DNA from: DASXMT01 sp035552655
GTDB lineage: Bacteria > Actinomycetota > Acidimicrobiia > Acidimicrobiales > RAAP-2
Length of the DNA: 10,132 bases
Reading direction: 5' to 3'
Assembly: GCA_035552655.1 (NCBI GenBank)
Contig: DASZLD010000149.1
Span: 1-10,132 of the forward strand
A model generated the notes under the pieces. It saw only the letters and a program-made list of their open reading frames with translations, was not told the origin of the DNA and ran no database searches. Both the position numbers and the translations under genes were made by a program. Of this stretch, positions 6,033 to 10,132 are shown piece by piece; the first letter of the stretch is position 1; every line of letters begins with the position of its first letter.

Positions 6033-6971
6033 ATGTCAGAGCGATCCCGATACCTGCCCCGCCGGTCCTGCATGTCCTCGCCCGGGTCGAACGAGAAGTT
6101 CCTGTCCAAGGCACCGACCGTGCCCGCCGACATGAGCTTCCTCGACCTGGAGGACTCGGTGGCGCCGCTCGAGAAGGAGAACGCCCGGGCCAAGGTGGCC
6201 GACGCCATCAAGAACCTGCCCTGGGACGATCGCGTCCTGTGCGTGCGGGTCAACGCCTGGGACACCGAGTGGACCTACGGCGACGTCATCGAAGTGGTCG
6301 GCAATGCCGGTGAGCGCCTGGACGAGGTCATGCTGCCCAAGGTGCAGAACGCGGCCGAAGTGGTGGCCCTGGACCTGTTGTTGACCCAGGTGGAGAAGAA
6401 GAGCGGTCTCCCCGTCGGCCACATCGGGATCGAAGCCCAGATCGAGACGACCGGCGGGCTCATCAACGTGGAGGAGATCTGCGCCGCCTCCCCCCGACTA
6501 GAGACCATCATCTTCGGACCGGCCGACTTCGCCGCTTCCATGGAGATGCCCGTCCTGACCGGGGGAGTGGCCATCCCCGAATACCCCGGCGACCATTTCA
6601 ACTACGTCTTCTCCAAGATCCTCATGGCCGGCCGGGCCAACGGCCTCCAGGTCATCGACGGCCCCTTCCTCAAGATCCGTGAGCTCGACAGCCTGCGGGA
6701 GTTCTCGCAGCGGACGCGGGTTCTCGGTTACGACGGGAAGTGGGCGCTCACCCCTGACCAGGTCGGCGTGCTGAACGAGGTGTACTCGCCCACCCAGGAG
6801 CAGTTCGACAAGGCCTGGGACATCCTTGATGCCTACCGGCAGGCCACCGAGGGCGATCGGACCGGAGCGGTCATGTTCGGCGACGAGATGATCGACGAGG
6901 CCAGCCGGAAGATGGCCACCAAGTTCGTGACCCGCGGTGAGCGGGCCGGACTGAGCCGCTCAGCGAGCTGA
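6033..6971 (+). CDS. mcl: HpcH/HpaI-family CoA ester lyase, probable L-malyl-CoA/beta-methylmalyl-CoA lyase
   Basis: A 312-residue TIM-barrel lyase, close to the length of characterised malyl-CoA lyases. It probably cleaves beta-methylmalyl-CoA to glyoxylate and propionyl-CoA, and may interconvert malyl-CoA with glyoxylate plus acetyl-CoA. Visible features: DLEDSVAP followed by Lys48 and ARAK (38-54), VRVN with Arg72 (71-74), MLPKVQNAAEV (100-110), AQIETTGGLINVEEI with Glu138 (135-149), FGPADFAASM with Asp165 (161-170), and a C-terminal MIDEASRKMA helix. Glu138 and Asp165 match the Mg2+ ligands of the family. GPADFAASM and the C-terminal helix favour malyl-CoA lyase over CitE. ATG 6033 is chosen over the open frame from 5901 because the conserved N-terminus and a fitting promoter sit there. 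Citramalyl-CoA lyase is the main alternative. The facing gene cluster holds a methylsuccinyl-CoA dehydrogenase-like enzyme, which supports the pathway assignment. Confidence 0.8.
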   Translation: MSERSRYLPRRSCMSSPGSNEKFLSKAPTVPADMSFLDLEDSVAPLEKENARAKVADAIKNLPWDDRVLCVRVNAWDTEWTYGDVIEVVGNAGERLDEVMLPKVQNAAEVVALDLLLTQVEKKSGLPVGHIGIEAQIETTGGLINVEEICAASPRLETIIFGPADFAASMEMPVLTGGVAIPEYPGDHFNYVFSKILMAGRANGLQVIDGPFLKIRELDSLREFSQRTRVLGYDGKWALTPDQVGVLNEVYSPTQEQFDKAWDILDAYRQATEGDRTGAVMFGDEMIDEASRKMATKFVTRGERAGLSRSAS

Positions 6972-6974
6972 GCA

Positions 6975-7736
6975 TCACGAGGGGCGGCGTGCTTCAATGA
7001 GGAACCGCTGGGAGTGGGCCACGAACGAGCCTTCGGCCACGATGCGCTGGTGGAGCGCGGCCAGTCGTTGACGGTAGCCGTCGACGGTGAAACCGGGGAC
7101 GATCCAGATCACCTTGCGCAAGAAGTGCACGACGGCGGCGACGTCGTAGAACACGACCGCCAATGACTCGGCGCGCAGGTCGACGACCACCAGGCCGGCG
7201 GCCTCGGCTCCGGCCACCGCCCGCTCGGTGGTGCGCGCTGGGTTGACCGGTTGGGGGCCCATCATGAAATCGGTGAGCTCGCGGACCGTCCCCGCCCCCA
7301 CGTGCTGGGCCAGGTAGGTCCCGCCTGGGACCAGCACCCGTGCCACCTCGTCCCAGCGGGTCACCGTGGGATGTCGGCTGACCACCAGCTCGAATGACGC
7401 GGCCATGAAGGGCAGGTCGCCCTGGTCGGCCACGGCCAGCACCCAGGCGCCCCGAGGGCGCAAATGCGCCGCGGCCACAACCAGGTTGGGCGGCCAGGAC
7501 TCGGTGGCGGCCACCAGGCGAGGGAGGTGGGGGACCTTGGCCAGGACCTCGCCCCCGCCGGTCTGGATGTCGAGGCCGGCCGAGGCATCAGCCATCCGCC
7601 CGGCCATCATCGAGGCATAGCCCCATGACGGGCGCTCCTCGGTGGCCCGGCCCTCGAACCAGGAGAAGTCCCATCCCTCGACCGGCACCGACTCGCCCTC
7701 GGCCACCAGCATCTCGAACGTCGCCGACGCGCTCAT
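6975..7736 (-). CDS. Class I SAM-dependent methyltransferase, function unknown
   Basis: A 253-residue Rossmann-fold methyltransferase. Motif I is LDIQTGGGE (55-63), followed by ATESWPPN (78-85) in the acidic-loop region, LPFMAASFELVVSRH (108-122) and the post-core VARVLVPGGTYLAQHVG (131-147). The C-terminal part (FLRKVIWIVPGFTVDGYRQRL, then FLIEARRP) matches a widespread actinobacterial methyltransferase subfamily whose members share TGGGE and WPPN; no substrate is known to me. Gln58 stands where most class I enzymes have Gly. The start codon lies 9 nt after the stop of the upstream acyl-CoA dehydrogenase gene with no good Shine-Dalgarno, so co-transcription and coupled translation are likely. 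Its 3' end stops 3 nt from the end of the convergent CoA lyase gene. Confidence 0.85.
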   Translation of the reverse strand: MSASATFEMLVAEGESVPVEGWDFSWFEGRATEERPSWGYASMMAGRMADASAGLDIQTGGGEVLAKVPHLPRLVAATESWPPNLVVAAAHLRPRGAWVLAVADQGDLPFMAASFELVVSRHPTVTRWDEVARVLVPGGTYLAQHVGAGTVRELTDFMMGPQPVNPARTTERAVAGAEAAGLVVVDLRAESLAVVFYDVAAVVHFLRKVIWIVPGFTVDGYRQRLAALHQRIVAEGSFVAHSQRFLIEARRPS

Positions 7737-7745
7737 CCGAGCGAC

Positions 7746-9368
7746 TCAGCCCGCTTGCTTCAGGAGCCCCCGGGCGATGACCTTGAGGGCGAGAGTCTCA
7801 TCGGCCCCTTCGAAGATGGAGAGCACCCGGGCGTCCACGAAGTAGCGACTCACCGGGTACTCCTCGGCATAGCCCATGCCCCCGTGAATCTGGAGCGCTT
7901 CACGCGTCACCCATTCTGCCGCTCGGCACACGTAGGCCTTGACCATGGACGCCTCCAGCGTCCCCTCCCCCTTGGCCATCAGCCGGGCCACCTCGTAGGA
8001 GAACTGCCGGGTGGCCTGGATGAGGATGGCCATGCGGGCCAACTTGGCCTGGGTCAGCTGGTAGTCGAAGATGGGGGAGCCGAACACCTTGCGGTTGTGG
8101 GCGTACTCGAGCGCCGCCTCGTATGCGGCCTGCATGACGCCGAGGGCTCGCGCCGCCGTCTGCAGCCGTCCGTTCTCGAACCCCTGCATCTGCAGGTAGA
8201 AGCCCTTCCCCAGTCCTTCCTCGCCACCGACCAGGTTGGCGTCGGGGACGAACCAGTCCTCGAAGGCCAGCTCGTAGGAGTGCATCCCCCGATATCCAAT
8301 GGTGTCGATGGGGCGGCCTTCGAGCCGACCGGCCGAGTCGCCCGGCCGACCCGCCGATCCCGGCTCCTGGATGAAGAGGAACCCGTGGCCCTCGCCGCGC
8401 TCCTTTTCCACCATGAACAACGACAGCCCTCGATGGGCCTTGGTCCGGTCGGGGTCGGTGCGGGCCAGCAACAAGAGCACGTCGGCTCGGCCGGCGAAGG
8501 TGCACCAGGTCTTGACCCCATTGATCAGCCAGCCCCCCTCGGTCCGGGTGGCCGAAGTCATCACGCTGGCCACATCGGAGCCGAAGTCGGGCTCGGTGAC
8601 CGCTACCGCCCCCATGGCCTCGGCGGAGGCCAGTTTGGGCAGCCACTCCTGCTTTTGCTCCTCGGTTCCTCCGAAGACCAGAGCCCGGGTGAGGATCTCC
8701 GGGCGGGTGATCAACGAGCCACCGGCACCGAGCGATCCCCATGAGAGCTCCTCGGTGGCCACCACCATGCCCATGTAGTCGCTCTCGCCCCCGGTGGCGA
8801 AGCCTCCGTACTCCTCGGGCACCGACATGCCGAACCCACCCATCTCGGCCATACCGTTGATGATCTCTTCGGGGATGTCGGTGTTGTCCCGGTGGATGTG
8901 CTCGGCCCTGGGCCTGATCTGCTCCTCGGCGAACCGGTGGAACGTCTCCCGGACCAGCTCGAAGTCAGGGTCGAGGTGCCGGGGCCCTTCCGTCTCGGCC
9001 AGCGAGGCCAGGAACTCGGGTTGGCGGAAGGTCGACACGAACGAGGCGGCCGGGGCCATCCAGTCCAGAGCGATGCCCCAGAGCGCTTCTCGGCCCACGA
9101 CCCGGGCGGCCAGGTCGGCCAGTGCGTCGGCGGCGAAGGCGCAGGCGATCCGGGCCTCGGTGTCCCCGAGGGCGCCATATCCCAGCACGGCCTCGGCTGT
9201 CCGCACGGCGGCGGCCGCGTGGGCCAGGTCATAGGCGAGCACCTGGGCCTGGTCGGGGCCGCCCGCCGCGGCCAGTGCGGCCACGCCTGAGTCGACGACC
9301 GACTTGGCTACGGCGACCGCGTCAGCGGCGGCGTCGAGATCGGGTGAGAGAAGGGATGCGGAAGTCAC
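7746..9368 (-). CDS. mcd: Acyl-CoA dehydrogenase, probable (2S)-methylsuccinyl-CoA dehydrogenase
   Basis: A 540-residue FAD enzyme, against about 380 for ordinary acyl-CoA dehydrogenases. Residues 1 to about 130 form an extra Ala-rich helical domain; the conserved core follows: helical part from about 133, VPEEYGGF (183-190), signature AVTEPDFGSD (256-265), FAD/substrate region INGVKTWCTFAG (282-293), QIHGGMGYAEEYPVSRYF (493-510), and SIFEGADETLALKVIARGLL (517-536). Glu520 of IFEG sits where the catalytic base of many family members lies. Methylsuccinyl-CoA dehydrogenases of the ethylmalonyl-CoA pathway have this length, this N-terminal extension and, as far as I recall, a similar LSIFEGA end. 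It would oxidise (2S)-methylsuccinyl-CoA to mesaconyl-CoA, passing electrons to ETF. The CoA lyase two genes away fits. The alternative is an unassigned FadE-type enzyme. GTG 9368 has no Shine-Dalgarno; TAACCT ends 6 nt upstream. A methyltransferase gene follows at 9 nt, and another ends 42 nt upstream. Confidence 0.8.
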   Translation of the reverse strand: MTSASLLSPDLDAAADAVAVAKSVVDSGVAALAAAGGPDQAQVLAYDLAHAAAAVRTAEAVLGYGALGDTEARIACAFAADALADLAARVVGREALWGIALDWMAPAASFVSTFRQPEFLASLAETEGPRHLDPDFELVRETFHRFAEEQIRPRAEHIHRDNTDIPEEIINGMAEMGGFGMSVPEEYGGFATGGESDYMGMVVATEELSWGSLGAGGSLITRPEILTRALVFGGTEEQKQEWLPKLASAEAMGAVAVTEPDFGSDVASVMTSATRTEGGWLINGVKTWCTFAGRADVLLLLARTDPDRTKAHRGLSLFMVEKERGEGHGFLFIQEPGSAGRPGDSAGRLEGRPIDTIGYRGMHSYELAFEDWFVPDANLVGGEEGLGKGFYLQMQGFENGRLQTAARALGVMQAAYEAALEYAHNRKVFGSPIFDYQLTQAKLARMAILIQATRQFSYEVARLMAKGEGTLEASMVKAYVCRAAEWVTREALQIHGGMGYAEEYPVSRYFVDARVLSIFEGADETLALKVIARGLLKQAG

Positions 9369-9410
9369 GCCAAGAGGTTACCGACGCGTCACCCGTCTTT
9401 GTTCTGCCTG

Positions 9411-10061
9411 CTATCGGTCCGGCGCTTGGGCCACCACGGTGACCAGTGGGGGCAGGACCACCGGATCGTCGCCGGGATCCACATCGGTGAGCAGGGTGAG
9501 GTAGTCGGCCACCGGGCCCGGTCCGACCCCGGCCGGTGCTTCGGCCCAGGCGTCCACGGTGATGAGCCCGGCGTCGCGGGCCAACGAGGGGAGCATGGCC
9601 CCGATGTCGGGGTGGAGGGCGCCGGGCATCGAGAAGGGCCGGCCATCGATCCGACCGGCCGAGGTGATGGGCTCTTGGGCCACCACCCAGCCCCCCGGTC
9701 GCACGGCCGCAGCCATCCGCTCGAGGACCACGGCGGGGTCGACCACATGCAAGAGGAGGAACCGGCAAAAGGCCAGATCTACCGGTTCGGGCAGACGGAG
9801 GTCCTCGCCGGCCTGGGTGATGGCCAGCACCTGGCTGTGGGCAGCCGCGGCTTCGGCCACCTCGTCTCGGGCCGCGGGATCGCTGTCGACGGCGTAGACC
9901 CGGCCGGAGCGGCCCACGATCTCGGCCAGTGCCACCGAGACATCACCGCCGCCGGCACCCACGTCGACGCATTTCCACCCCGGACCGAGGGCCAGACGCT
10001 CGAGCGCAGTGGCGAGCGGTCGGCGGTAGACGTCGTCCCTGAGCCCTCGCATGGCGCACAC
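9411..10061 (-). CDS. Class I SAM-dependent methyltransferase
   Basis: A 216-residue Rossmann-fold methyltransferase. Motif I is VDVGAGGGDVS (32-42), the acidic residue binding the SAM ribose is in AVDSDPAA (57-64), an AGEDLRLPEPVDLAFCRFLLLHV segment (84-106) holds motifs II and III, and VRPGGWVVAQEP (120-131) is the post-core strand. The pattern is that of generic methyltransferase domains (Methyltransf_11/25/31 type), and the substrate cannot be told. GTG 10061 is the longest start. The in-frame ATG at 10052 is equally likely, with TAGCGT ending 7 nt upstream but no good -35. The gene ends 42 nt before the dehydrogenase gene on the same strand, so the three minus-strand genes may form one operon. 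It shows little likeness to the other methyltransferase beyond the fold motifs, so they do not look like recent duplicates. Confidence 0.85.
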   Translation of the reverse strand: MCAMRGLRDDVYRRPLATALERLALGPGWKCVDVGAGGGDVSVALAEIVGRSGRVYAVDSDPAARDEVAEAAAAHSQVLAITQAGEDLRLPEPVDLAFCRFLLLHVVDPAVVLERMAAAVRPGGWVVAQEPITSAGRIDGRPFSMPGALHPDIGAMLPSLARDAGLITVDAWAEAPAGVGPGPVADYLTLLTDVDPGDDPVVLPPLVTVVAQAPDR

Positions 10062-10132
10062 GCTATCTGCCTTCAGCGCTCTGACCTTCGAGGCGGGCGC
10101 CGCTACGGCGAGGTGGTGTGAGCCGATAGCCT

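Noticed and set aside
7755..8744. A 329-codon plus-strand frame opposite the acyl-CoA dehydrogenase
   Set aside because: Antisense shadow with no family motif, while the minus frame carries every acyl-CoA dehydrogenase signature.

Overview
The window is high-GC, gene-dense bacterial DNA. It has GTG starts, RipA-like cell-wall hydrolases and several genes with no Shine-Dalgarno but a -10-like box 6-7 nt before the start codon. This suggests an actinobacterium, possibly of the Acidimicrobiia or a related uncultured lineage; that placement is inferred from gene content and style, not from a marker gene. I see no rRNA, tRNA, CRISPR array, insertion sequence or phage gene, and no gene-free stretch longer than about 300 bases.

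Left part (1-1803, minus strand): two consecutive secreted, coiled-coil peptidoglycan hydrolase genes. The complete upstream one (532-1803) has a signal peptide, a coiled coil, a Gln/Ala-rich and a Gly/Ser linker, and a C-terminal NlpC/P60 domain whose Cys-His-Glu spacing matches RipA. The downstream one (1-381) is cut by the window edge and is a paralogue in its visible N-terminal part. An AT-rich inverted repeat (1879-1901) lies between the upstream hydrolase and a divergent gene.

Second part (1960-3985, plus strand): a dienelactone hydrolase-family protein, a short block of 15-bp tandem repeats, and a short DUF885-type putative metallohydrolase. Its 3' end overlaps that of a convergent 14-helix-type MFS transporter (3942-5852, minus). 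The transporter promoter carries overlapping palindromes around TTAACGTTAA that look like a repressor site.

Right part (6033-10061): a malyl-CoA lyase-type CoA ester lyase (plus) faces a minus-strand run of methyltransferase (10061-9411), a 540-residue acyl-CoA dehydrogenase with an N-terminal extension (9368-7746), and a second methyltransferase starting 9 nt after it (7736-6975). The dehydrogenase resembles (2S)-methylsuccinyl-CoA dehydrogenase. Together with the lyase, it would supply two late steps of the ethylmalonyl-CoA pathway of acetyl-CoA assimilation: methylsuccinyl-CoA to mesaconyl-CoA, and beta-methylmalyl-CoA to glyoxylate plus propionyl-CoA. The other pathway genes (ccr, ecm, mch, epi) are not in the window.

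Overall these are mostly recognisable housekeeping and metabolic genes. I found no clear new multi-gene system. The points most worth following are the ethylmalonyl-CoA gene pair, the two putative operators and the apparent leaderless gene starts.
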